From assembly GCA_016934825.1 (NCBI GenBank), contig JAFGSB010000160.1, forward strand, positions 62,001 through 126,000: 64,000 nt of DNA, in the 5' to 3' direction. This DNA comes from Candidatus Zhuqueibacterota bacterium. Lineage in GTDB: Bacteria; Zhuqueibacterota; Zhuqueibacteria; Residuimicrobiales; Krinioviventaceae. Positions 33,981-42,284 of this stretch are shown here, one piece after another. The position numbers and the translations under genes are program-made. Below the pieces are notes generated by a model, which saw nothing but the letters and a program-made list of their open reading frames with translations, made no database searches and was not told where the DNA came from. Position 1 is the first letter of the stretch; each line of letters starts with the position of its first letter.

Positions 33981-35117
33981 ATGACTGTTCTGTTCGTTTT
34001 TTATATATTGTCTACGGTTGTATATGGTTTTTTTATTGTATCCCTCGTTTTCGGATTAAACCGTCTTAAAACTCAAAAGTCAGGTCTTCAGCATACTTTT
34101 GTTTCCGTAATTATACCCGCCCGTAATGAGGAGAAAAATATTTCCAAATGCCTGAAAGCGCTTATCGGGCAATCTTACCCGAAAGAGTTGTTTGAAATAC
34201 TCATTGTCGATGACTTTTCAACTGATCTTACCGGACAAATCGTGCGGGAGTTTGCGGCGCAGCACAATAACATCAGGCTCATTTCACTCACTGAAACCAA
34301 CACCGGCGTATCACCCAAAAAACGAGCCATTGAAGCCGGTATTCAGCAGAGCAGGGGAGAGATCATATTCACGACCGATGCGGATAGTCTGGCGCCCCCG
34401 GGCTGGCTTGAAACTGTGCTGCGTTATTTTGATGAAGATACCGGACTGGTTGCTTCGTGGCTGCAGGTGAATCCCGGGAAAAAACTGTTGGGCAAGCTGG
34501 AATCTCTGGATTCTCTGAGCATGGTGATAACCGGCGCAGCGGCCTTTGGGCTTGGATTCCCCGTTCTGGCAAACGGCGCGAACCTTGCATACCGGAAATC
34601 CCTGTTTCAGGATATGAACGGGTTTCAGGGAAGCGAACAACTCGCGTCGGGCGATGACGATTTATTGCTGCAAAAGATTTTCAAACAGTCAAAATGGAAG
34701 GCGGTGTTTGCGCCGGATTTATCAGCAAGCGTATCGACCGAAGCAAACTTTTCGTTGCAGGATTTTTTCTCGCAACGCGTCCGCTGGGCATCCAAAAGCG
34801 GAACGTATCCCCTGTCTGTTTTGGCTTTTGAAATTTTTTTATATTGTTATTTTTTATTTATATTCCTGTCAATCCCGCTTTTATTTGTTTCATTCGTTTA
34901 CCTGATTTTTCCCGCCGTAAAACTCCTGCTGGATTATGTAGTCATGAAACGCGGCTGTGATAAATTGAACAGGAATTTATCTCCGGTTTATTTTTTGCCG
35001 GCGATTTTTTTTCAAATGGGTTACATATTAATTGCCGGTATCGCGGGATTGACCGGAAAATTTACGTGGAAAAACCGGTTGTACCTGAAAGGGAAACCGG
35101 TCTCCTCAAAAAATTAA
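33981..35117 (+). CDS. Membrane-associated family 2 glycosyltransferase (paralogue B)
   Basis: This protein of about 378 residues has an N-terminal hydrophobic helix, then VSVIIPARNEEKNISKC, ILIVDDFSTDLTG, the DXD motif TTDADSLAPPGW (Ser replaces the Cys of the other copies), SGDDDLLL and QRVRWASKSG. Two or three C-terminal membrane helices follow, and the tail is FTWKNRLYL. I use the ATG at 33981 rather than the TTG at 33975. The layout is that of carotenoid- or lipid-directed GT2 enzymes such as chlorobactene glucosyltransferase, but no pigment genes are nearby. It ends the first sub-block of the cluster; a palindromic MITE-like element follows. Confidence 0.9.
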   Translation: MTVLFVFYILSTVVYGFFIVSLVFGLNRLKTQKSGLQHTFVSVIIPARNEEKNISKCLKALIGQSYPKELFEILIVDDFSTDLTGQIVREFAAQHNNIRLISLTETNTGVSPKKRAIEAGIQQSRGEIIFTTDADSLAPPGWLETVLRYFDEDTGLVASWLQVNPGKKLLGKLESLDSLSMVITGAAAFGLGFPVLANGANLAYRKSLFQDMNGFQGSEQLASGDDDLLLQKIFKQSKWKAVFAPDLSASVSTEANFSLQDFFSQRVRWASKSGTYPLSVLAFEIFLYCYFLFIFLSIPLLFVSFVYLIFPAVKLLLDYVVMKRGCDKLNRNLSPVYFLPAIFFQMGYILIAGIAGLTGKFTWKNRLYLKGKPVSSKN

Positions 35118-35194
35118 GTCATATATACATTATTCTACAAGATTTAAAAGATTATTTTTGGTTTGAAAAATAATCTTTAATCATTATATTTTTG

Positions 35195-35304
35195 CACTGA
35201 TATCCGGTTACCGGACAACTCTGTCTGATCCGGTTAAAAGTTTTATAAAAATAATTAATAAATATGTAAAGAGTATCGTGTCCGGGTTTAACCGGACTCT
35301 GATG
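35195..35304. repeat. MITE-like palindromic element, copy 1
   Basis: The 110-base element has two GC-richer ends that are inverted versions of each other around TCCGGTTA/TAACCGGA, with an AT-rich middle. The left 39 bases share 31 positions with 51624-51662. The right part (AATAAATATGT onwards, containing GTCCGGGTTTAACCGGAC) matches 51757-51805. It lies about 45 bases before the start of the Wzi-like gene. Confidence 0.7.
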
Positions 35305-35350
35305 AAATTTTTTGCCAATATTAATAAGGAAATTAAAAGGCGGATCCGTT

Positions 35351-36919
35351 TTGAAAAAGTTCTTGTATGCCTGTCTGTTGTATATTTTTACCGCGACCGT
35401 TGTACAGGGTCAGTCCGTAAATCTTCCTCTGGATCACTGGGGATACCGTTTCCTGGAACGCTGCGAGGCAAAAGGGCTGATCAAATCATTTGATCTTGCT
35501 GTCAAACCGGTTTCCAGGGAAGTATTGGCTGAACTCCTCGTGAACATGGAAACCCGTCTGCAAAAGCAACCGGATCTCTTTTCGGAAACGGATTGGGCGT
35601 TGTTCAATCAGTTAAAAGGGGATTTTACCGATGAACTTTTGAATAAAGAGATTTCTTTAAAAAATATTAAAAGTGAAAGACATCTCACCCGGTTTACGGA
35701 GAACACCAGTCACGTTTATTTTGATTTGCAGGGAAGAGAATCGATCATATCCAACCGCGGCGATTTATACGATCCCGATGAACTGCTGTCCGAGACCACA
35801 TTGGGAGGAATGTTACGCGGACAGCTTGGCGGCTCAATCGGTTTTTATGCGGACGCGCGGAATTCTCTGCTCAGGGGCAGCGATGTTGAGGGAGAAAGTT
35901 TTGATGTGTCCAAAGGATCGCCGGTCGTTATGTCCGGATCAAATGTTTACCGCGACCGCGCGACGGCTTATTTTATACTGGAAAAGCCATGGCTGCGGTT
36001 CGAGATCGGCCGGGATGAATTCGAGTGGGGTCCCGGCTCGCACGGCGGATTAAGCATTAACCGGAATATGCCGCCCTCCGATATGATCCGGCTGAGCACC
36101 TGTTTCAGTCGTTTTCGGTTCACCAGCGTTCATCTGTTCCTCAGCAGCAGCCTGGGACCGAAATATCTGGCCGGACACCGCCTTGATTTTAAACTTTTGC
36201 CGGGCTTTTACCTGGGGGCGACGGAAACCGTTGTTTACGGCAACCGGGATGTGGAACCGGCTTATATTAATCCGCTGATGTTTTATCATGTTGCCGAACA
36301 TCATCTTGGCGATAAAGACAATAATACCATGAGTCTCGACATGACCTTAACGCTGTTACCGCATACAAGACTTTACGGTGAATTTTTTATCGATGATATG
36401 ACATCCACCAAAAGTCTGACGGGATATTTCGGCAACAAGTTCGCGTTCCTCGCCGGCGGACTGTGGACGGATGTTTTCAGCATAAGCAATCTCGATATCA
36501 GCGCCGAATACGCGCGTATCGAGCCCTTTGTTTACGCGCATAAGGATTCGATCAATATTTATACCCATTATGATAAAATTATCGGCCACTGGCTGGGACC
36601 CAATTCCGATTCCGCGTATTTAAAAGCGGGGTATCAATTCAACCGGGATGTCCGGCTGGAGCTGTCTTTCGAACGCCTCCGTTCCGGTTCCGGAGAGGCC
36701 AATACGGTCGACCGTCCCGAAAACGGTACGGAGAAAAAATTCCTGGACGGGTTTGTCGAATCAAAAAAACTGTATGGTTTTCAATTGATCGACCAGCTTT
36801 ATCGTGATATATTCGTTTCCCTTTCTTATACCTATTCGAACGGGGAAAATCTTTTTTTGCAGCCGAATAAAAATTCGAACGATCATCTTGCACGATTCGA
36901 AGTTTATTTTAATTATTAA
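35351..36919 (+). CDS. Wzi-like capsule assembly outer-membrane beta-barrel protein
   Basis: This protein of about 522 residues is predicted to begin at a TTG (35351) behind AAAAGGCGGA, which yields a clean signal peptide (KKFLYACLLYIFTATVVQGQ). The N-terminal region (DHWGYRFLERCEAKGLI) resembles the helical plug part of Wzi-like proteins. The rest is amphipathic beta-strand-rich, with EIGRDEFEWGPGSHGGLSI, AYINPLMFYHVAEHH and a C-terminal strand ending ARFEVYFNY, as expected for an outer-membrane barrel. E. coli Wzi binds capsule at the cell surface. Its place among five glycosyltransferases suggests that the cluster product is displayed or anchored at the outer membrane. Confidence 0.8.
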   Translation: MKKFLYACLLYIFTATVVQGQSVNLPLDHWGYRFLERCEAKGLIKSFDLAVKPVSREVLAELLVNMETRLQKQPDLFSETDWALFNQLKGDFTDELLNKEISLKNIKSERHLTRFTENTSHVYFDLQGRESIISNRGDLYDPDELLSETTLGGMLRGQLGGSIGFYADARNSLLRGSDVEGESFDVSKGSPVVMSGSNVYRDRATAYFILEKPWLRFEIGRDEFEWGPGSHGGLSINRNMPPSDMIRLSTCFSRFRFTSVHLFLSSSLGPKYLAGHRLDFKLLPGFYLGATETVVYGNRDVEPAYINPLMFYHVAEHHLGDKDNNTMSLDMTLTLLPHTRLYGEFFIDDMTSTKSLTGYFGNKFAFLAGGLWTDVFSISNLDISAEYARIEPFVYAHKDSINIYTHYDKIIGHWLGPNSDSAYLKAGYQFNRDVRLELSFERLRSGSGEANTVDRPENGTEKKFLDGFVESKKLYGFQLIDQLYRDIFVSLSYTYSNGENLFLQPNKNSNDHLARFEVYFNY

Positions 36920-36933
36920 TCCAGGACATTGTT

Positions 36934-38049
36934 TTGACAGATATTTTAATTACTTTTTTATTTGCTCTGACCTCTGTTTATGTCCTGCTTATTTTATGGA
37001 TAATTGCCGGAATAAACAGACTGTTCCCGAAAAAGAATTCCGACCAACCTTTTGTTTCCATTGTTGTCGCGGCAAGAAACGAAGAAAAGAACATAGGGGA
37101 CTTGATGACCGCCCTGGTCCGGCAGGATTATCCGAACGAAAAATATGAAATAATTATTGTAGACGACGGGTCCACCGATAATACGGCGGAGATCGTTAAA
37201 AAATACCAGTCCGGCAGTTCTTGTCGAATTCATCTGTTAACAACGACCAATCGGGCGCAGGTGATATCCCCGAAAAAGAACGCGGTTACCATGGGAGTAA
37301 ATCATGCGGCAGGCGAAATTATATTTCTAACGGACGCGGATTGTGTTCCGCCTCCCGGCTGGGTATCGGGTACGGTTCAATATTTTTCGTCCGAAACCGG
37401 GATGGTTATCGGATTCTCGCCCAATGAACTGCCGTCGTTAAATTCGATAACGGCCAAACTTCTGGCGCTGGACTCTTTGTCTCTGGCGGCGGTCGCGGCC
37501 GGCACTACGGGATGGTGCGTTCCGGCCACCTGTAACGGCCGTAACCTGGCCTATCGAAAAATTGTTTTTAAGCAGGTGGGAGGTTTTGAAAAAATCAAAC
37601 AGTATGCCTCCGGCGATGACGACCTTTTCCTGAAGCTGGTTTTAACCGGCACAAAGTGGAAAATTCAATACGCGCTTGAGGAACAGCTTGCCGTACCGAC
37701 AAAGAAACTTACAAATTTCAGGCAGTTTTTTAATCAAAGACTGCGGCACGCATCCAAAGGATTCCATTACGAGCCGATAAAAATTATTATTCTTTTTTTT
37801 GTTTATATTTTTAATTTTATATTATTATTTAATCTCTTTTATTTAATAAATTATTTTTCATATATTCCGCTGGTCTGCTTTGCCATGAAATCGCTGGCGG
37901 AATTGTTGATCCTGTATATTTTCGCGGTCCGCATTAAGAGACGGCATTACTTAAGCATTTTTCCGCTGGCATCCGTTCTGCATTTGTTTTATGTGGTTTT
38001 TTTCGGCGCCCTCGGTCAGTTGAAAAAATTTAAATGGAAAGACAATTAA
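36934..38049 (+). CDS. Membrane-associated family 2 glycosyltransferase (paralogue C)
   Basis: This 371-residue protein uses a TTG start at 36934, 14 bases after the Wzi-like stop, with AGGA upstream. It shows VSIVVAARNEEKNIGDL, IIIVDDGSTDNTAEIV, FLTDADCVPPPGW, SGDDDLFLKL and QRLRHASKG. Hydrophobic helices precede a C-terminal FKWKDN. It is clearly paralogous to the neighbouring GT2 proteins along its whole length. It probably adds one residue of the same product; specificity is unknown. Confidence 0.9.
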   Translation: MTDILITFLFALTSVYVLLILWIIAGINRLFPKKNSDQPFVSIVVAARNEEKNIGDLMTALVRQDYPNEKYEIIIVDDGSTDNTAEIVKKYQSGSSCRIHLLTTTNRAQVISPKKNAVTMGVNHAAGEIIFLTDADCVPPPGWVSGTVQYFSSETGMVIGFSPNELPSLNSITAKLLALDSLSLAAVAAGTTGWCVPATCNGRNLAYRKIVFKQVGGFEKIKQYASGDDDLFLKLVLTGTKWKIQYALEEQLAVPTKKLTNFRQFFNQRLRHASKGFHYEPIKIIILFFVYIFNFILLFNLFYLINYFSYIPLVCFAMKSLAELLILYIFAVRIKRRHYLSIFPLASVLHLFYVVFFGALGQLKKFKWKDN

Positions 38050-38067
38050 TATTTAAGGTCTGTCCTG

Positions 38068-39237
38068 GTGTTAACATTTGTTTTAATTTTTCTTTCTTTC
38101 ATTTACGTATTCACAGTAATAGTTTTTTTCATCGGCCTGTTTTTCAAAAGATCCGGGTCAAATACCGTACAGTACCGGGTTACTGTGGTCATTGCGGCGC
38201 GAAACGAAGAAAAGAACATCTCCAACATCCTCGACGATCTGGTTCACCAGACATATCCCAAAACCCTGTATGAGGTCATCATAGTTAATGACAGCTCGAC
38301 CGACAACACACAGCAGATTATCGACTCGTATGCAAAGAAATATTCATTTTTTCGGTCCTACCTGATCGAGAAGGTTCCCGCGGGATTCAGTCCGAAAAAG
38401 TACGCGTTACAATGCGCAGTCAATCAAACCGGCGGCGATATTTTACTTGGCACGGACGCCGATTGCCGCGTTTCCTCCCGGTGGATCGAATCCATGGTAT
38501 CTTTTTTCGAGCCGAATGTTGGATTTGTCATCGGCTTTTCACAATTCGGCCGAAAAAAAAGCAAACAAAATTTTATCGAGCGGCTGCAGGCATTCGATTT
38601 TATGCAAATGATGGGTGTGGCAGCAGGCACATGCAATATGAGATTACCCATGGCGGCTTCGGGGCAAAACCTGGGTTACCGGCGAAAAGTTTTTGAACAG
38701 ATCGGCGGTTTTTCAAAAATCGCGCACCGTGTGTCCGGCGATGATGTACTGCTGATGCAGCTGGTAAAAAAGCACACAAAATATAAGATCGTTTACGCGT
38801 CCACTTCGTCCAGCTTTGTCACATCCAAACCGCAGCCGGACCTGGCGTCGTTTATTAATCAAAGAATTCGCTGGGCCTCTAACGGCTCTTATCAAATTTA
38901 TCTTAATATTCCGTTTTTTGCTTACCTGCTGCAGTTCTATCTTTATTCATTCTTTTTGTTTTTCGGTCTGTTGTTCGCGCTGTCCTGCGGACATTATATA
39001 TCCTTATTCCTTACGGGTTTGCTTTTGAAATTTATTGCCGATTTTATTATTACGGCAAAAAGCGCCTCTTATTTTAATCGTATGGATCTGTTGAAATATT
39101 TCCCGGTGTGGTTTTTGTTGCAACTGCCCTATGTTCTCTATGTGGGATTATTGGGGACTTTTGGTAATTTTAAATGGAAAGAACGCAGTCACTCCCCTGT
39201 TTTTAATAAAAATCCAAAAAAATATGACAACGATTAG
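38068..39237 (+). CDS. Membrane-associated family 2 glycosyltransferase (paralogue D)
   Basis: This 389-residue protein starts at a GTG (38068) with TAAGG upstream, 18 bases after paralogue C. It has VTVVIAARNEEKNISNI, VIIVNDSSTDNTQQII (Asn replaces the first Asp of the usual DD pair), LGTDADCRVSSRW, SGDDVLLMQL and QRIRWASNG. C-terminal membrane helices follow and a tail GNFKWKERSHS. Its end overlaps the start of the DUF3108 gene by 14 bases. Confidence 0.9.
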   Translation: MLTFVLIFLSFIYVFTVIVFFIGLFFKRSGSNTVQYRVTVVIAARNEEKNISNILDDLVHQTYPKTLYEVIIVNDSSTDNTQQIIDSYAKKYSFFRSYLIEKVPAGFSPKKYALQCAVNQTGGDILLGTDADCRVSSRWIESMVSFFEPNVGFVIGFSQFGRKKSKQNFIERLQAFDFMQMMGVAAGTCNMRLPMAASGQNLGYRRKVFEQIGGFSKIAHRVSGDDVLLMQLVKKHTKYKIVYASTSSSFVTSKPQPDLASFINQRIRWASNGSYQIYLNIPFFAYLLQFYLYSFFLFFGLLFALSCGHYISLFLTGLLLKFIADFIITAKSASYFNRMDLLKYFPVWFLLQLPYVLYVGLLGTFGNFKWKERSHSPVFNKNPKKYDND

Positions 39238-40045
39238 TCACAACAATTTGTCCGGAATATTTTCTATCCGGTTTTTTATCGTTATGCTGTATTGTTTTTT
39301 TTCTTTTATAATTCCGGTTCAATCCGATGAACAGGATAAAGGCAACACATGTTATTTTTGTAACGGGGAAACATTAAAATACAATATGAAATTTAATGGA
39401 ATGTCCACAGCGCAATCTATACTATATGCCGAATCGGAGGATCCGCCGTTTCTTGAAATCAACTGGGATTTGCATTCAAAAACTGTCTATAAACTTTTAT
39501 TTTATGTCGACAATCATTATTATGCAAAAGTCGATATGAACATCTGGCTGCCGGTAAAACTGGCCAAAAAAGTAAAACAGAAAAATATCAAACAATCCTT
39601 CGAAACCGTTTATGACCGTAAAAGATTGATTGCCCAAACGGATAACGGCTTGCAGTGGCCCATAAAAAACAACTGTATGGATTTGTTTTCCATGTTGTAC
39701 CATCTCAGGACCAGGGAACTGGCGCCGGGCGACAGCCTGATTTATATATTGGACATCGAGAGCCATGTCTGGAAACTGACGGGAAAAGTCAGGGAAGGCG
39801 AAAAAGTAAAAGGTCCTTTTCAGGATTTGAACATCCGGCAAGTCGATTTTTCTTTTACGCCGGAACTGCCGGTAAAAGACCGGACATGGAAAACGGACCT
39901 GTTCACGAACCGTATTTCACAACCGGACACAAAATTAACTGTTTGTTTGGGGCCGCCGCCGGAAAAATTGCCGGTTTTTTTAAAATTTGAGACAAAAAAG
40001 ACATCCGTAGAGATGCTGCTTGATGAATATTCCTTAAAAAAGTGA
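39224..40045 (+). CDS. DUF3108 domain-containing exported protein
   Basis: This 273-residue protein has an N-terminal hydrophobic export segment (IRFFIVMLYCFFSFIIPVQS) and a DUF3108 domain, a beta-rich fold related to periplasmic lipoprotein-carrier proteins. Recognisable segments are NGETLKYNMKFNGMSTAQS, TVYKLLFYVDNHYYAKVDM and LQWPIKNNCMDLFSMLYHLR. I place the start at 39224 because the export signal begins there and the longer frame lies inside paralogue D. It overlaps paralogue D and is eight bases from paralogue E. A role in handling or transporting the product in the periplasm is inferred from the neighbourhood. Confidence 0.75.
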   Translation: MTTISHNNLSGIFSIRFFIVMLYCFFSFIIPVQSDEQDKGNTCYFCNGETLKYNMKFNGMSTAQSILYAESEDPPFLEINWDLHSKTVYKLLFYVDNHYYAKVDMNIWLPVKLAKKVKQKNIKQSFETVYDRKRLIAQTDNGLQWPIKNNCMDLFSMLYHLRTRELAPGDSLIYILDIESHVWKLTGKVREGEKVKGPFQDLNIRQVDFSFTPELPVKDRTWKTDLFTNRISQPDTKLTVCLGPPPEKLPVFLKFETKKTSVEMLLDEYSLKK

Positions 40046-40052
40046 CGTTGCC

Positions 40053-41186
40053 ATGCCGGATTTTACAATTGTATTATTTTTTATTTACGCCATGTATTTA
40101 TTATTGGGGCTTTTAATCCTTTTCGGATTGAAAAATCCGGGGCAAACCGAATACAGTGGTCAACCATTCGTTTCGGTAATTATCGCGGCGCGAAACGAGG
40201 AAGAAAATCTGCCGAATTGTTTAACATCTTTAATTGCACTGGATTACCCCAGTGACAAACTGGAAATTATTGTCGTGGACGACCATTCTTCCGATTCAAC
40301 GGCGCGGATTATCTCCAGGTTCGCTGAAACATATCCGTTTATAAAACCATATCCGTTAGAGGCCGGACAAAATTCTACCCCGGGGAAAGCCGGGGCCCTC
40401 AATTATGGTATTCGTAAAAGTAAAGGCGAATTCATTTTTGTCACGGACGCCGATTGCCGTGTACCGTCAACATGGGTCAAAAGCCTGTTATCTTTATTTT
40501 CGGATTCTGTCGGCGTTGTCGGCGGAGTAACCCTGCTGGATAAACGTCACGATTCATCACCGCTTTTCGGCAAAATTCAATCCTGTGACTGGTTATTTTT
40601 GCTCAGCGTCGCCGCGTCCGCCAACAATTATGGATTGCCGCTAAGCTGGTTCGGCAATAATATGGCATTCCGGCGTAAAACCTACAATGATGTCGGCGGC
40701 TTTGAAAAGATCAGCAACAACCTGGTTGAAGATATTGCCCTGCTGTTGGAAATACATAAATCCTCCCAATGGGGGATAAAATTTTCTTTTTCCCCTCATT
40801 CGTTATTACACAGTATACCCGCACCGAATCTGAAAGAATACTATAACCAGCGAAAAAGATGGGCAAGCGGCATCCGGATTGTTCATTCATTCGGGATCCT
40901 CCTGTTAACCGTTTCCGTGCTGGCACATATCCTGACAGTTTTGGTTTTGTTATGGTCGCACAGTATTACCGCACTGGCCGGTATTATATTGCTGTCTGTA
41001 ACCGATTTTGCTGTACTGAACCGGGCATCCCGGCTGCTGGGGCGTACGGATCTTTTACGTTATGTTTTTATTTTTGAAATATATTATTTTATTTATACAA
41101 TATTACTGCCGATATTTCTTTTGTTTGACAAAAAAACAAGCTGGAAGGACCGGCAATATTCTTTGAAAAAAAATAAAATCGTTTAA
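40053..41186 (+). CDS. Membrane-associated family 2 glycosyltransferase (paralogue E)
   Basis: This 377-residue protein has VSVIIAARNEEENLPNC, IIVVDDHSSDSTARII, VTDADCRVPSTW and QRKRWASG. Where its paralogues have GDDD it has LVEDIALLLEI, the ED motif seen in many processive or lipid-directed GT2 enzymes. C-terminal helices end in TSWKDRQYSL. It is the most divergent of the five copies. A gap of 42 bases separates it from the radical SAM gene. Confidence 0.9.
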   Translation: MPDFTIVLFFIYAMYLLLGLLILFGLKNPGQTEYSGQPFVSVIIAARNEEENLPNCLTSLIALDYPSDKLEIIVVDDHSSDSTARIISRFAETYPFIKPYPLEAGQNSTPGKAGALNYGIRKSKGEFIFVTDADCRVPSTWVKSLLSLFSDSVGVVGGVTLLDKRHDSSPLFGKIQSCDWLFLLSVAASANNYGLPLSWFGNNMAFRRKTYNDVGGFEKISNNLVEDIALLLEIHKSSQWGIKFSFSPHSLLHSIPAPNLKEYYNQRKRWASGIRIVHSFGILLLTVSVLAHILTVLVLLWSHSITALAGIILLSVTDFAVLNRASRLLGRTDLLRYVFIFEIYYFIYTILLPIFLLFDKKTSWKDRQYSLKKNKIV

Positions 41187-41228
41187 TTTAAAATTAAGAT
41201 CCTCATAAAACAAACCAGATCGCGCATT

Positions 41229-42284
41229 ATGACTCTACTACGGCCCTTACTGCTGCATTATTTTATTACTTTCCGCTGTAATTGCAGGTGCTCATTTTGC
41301 GATATCTGGAATGCCGATCGATATGATCAGACAATTTTTGCCGATATAAAGGACGTTGAACAAAACCTTATAGAGGCAAAAAAGCTGGGCGTCAAATTTG
41401 TCGATTTTACCGGCGGCGAACCGCTTTTGCATCCGCACATCCGCACATTTCTTAAATTGGCCAGGAAACTGGGTTACCGGACATCCGTTACCACAAACTG
41501 TTTATTATACCCGCAAATTGCCGAATCCATAAAAGGACAGGTTGATTTTTTGCATTTTTCTCTGGATTCGTTGATCGAATCACAGCATGATGAAATCAGG
41601 AATAAAAAAGCATTCGTCTCTGTATTGACAAGTATTGATACCGCACGCGCACTGGGCGAAAAGCCAGACCTGTTATTCACGGTGACGGATATTAACGTTA
41701 AACAAACAGGCCCGTTATCTGAATTAGCGAAACGGCTCGGACTTTTATTGCTTGTCAATCCTGTTTTTACCAACAGCAGGGGGCTGGAAATCTCTTTGCA
41801 AAATTTAAAATTTCTTGAGAGATTTCAGTACAAACCCTATGTATATATCAACAAGGCGTTTCACCGGCTGCGGGGAAACGGGGGCAATTCCATCCAAAAA
41901 CCGAGGTGCCGGGCGGTTGATTCCACCCTCGTAATTTCGCCGGACAACCATCTGCTGCTGCCCTGTTTCCATTTTTGTCAAATAAAAAAGGCGATTAATG
42001 GAGACTTGTCGGGAATTTATAACAGCGAAAAGTTGAGGGAATATAAAAACAGGCAGGGTCGTTTTGATTTTTGCGAGAGATGTATGTTAAATTGTTATTT
42101 CGATCCCTCATTTGTTTACAAATGCGACGTTTATTTTTTGGAAAGCCTCTTTGCGAAAGCGCGTTATGTTTATTATAAGCATATCAGAAGAATGGCGGAT
42201 AGTCTGTTCGGCAGGCTTGAAAACAGGCCGGCGCTGCAGATTGTTAAAGAAATCAACAGCAAATATTTCCCGGAAAACAGTTAA
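41229..42284 (+). CDS. Radical SAM protein with extra C-terminal cysteines
   Basis: This 351-residue protein carries the radical SAM cluster motif C-x3-C-x2-C (C17, C21, C24) and the GGEPLL motif. It has additional cysteines at KPRCRAV, LPCFHFCQ and FCERCMLNC, which suggests a SPASM/Twitch-like auxiliary iron-sulfur site. Such enzymes carry out radical modification of lipids, peptides or sugars. The stop codon overlaps the start of the PHP gene (TAATG), so the two are tightly coupled. The N-terminal LLRPLLLHYFITFRCN resembles lipid- and cell-envelope-associated radical SAM proteins, but the substrate is unknown. Confidence 0.85.
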   Translation: MTLLRPLLLHYFITFRCNCRCSFCDIWNADRYDQTIFADIKDVEQNLIEAKKLGVKFVDFTGGEPLLHPHIRTFLKLARKLGYRTSVTTNCLLYPQIAESIKGQVDFLHFSLDSLIESQHDEIRNKKAFVSVLTSIDTARALGEKPDLLFTVTDINVKQTGPLSELAKRLGLLLLVNPVFTNSRGLEISLQNLKFLERFQYKPYVYINKAFHRLRGNGGNSIQKPRCRAVDSTLVISPDNHLLLPCFHFCQIKKAINGDLSGIYNSEKLREYKNRQGRFDFCERCMLNCYFDPSFVYKCDVYFLESLFAKARYVYYKHIRRMADSLFGRLENRPALQIVKEINSKYFPENS

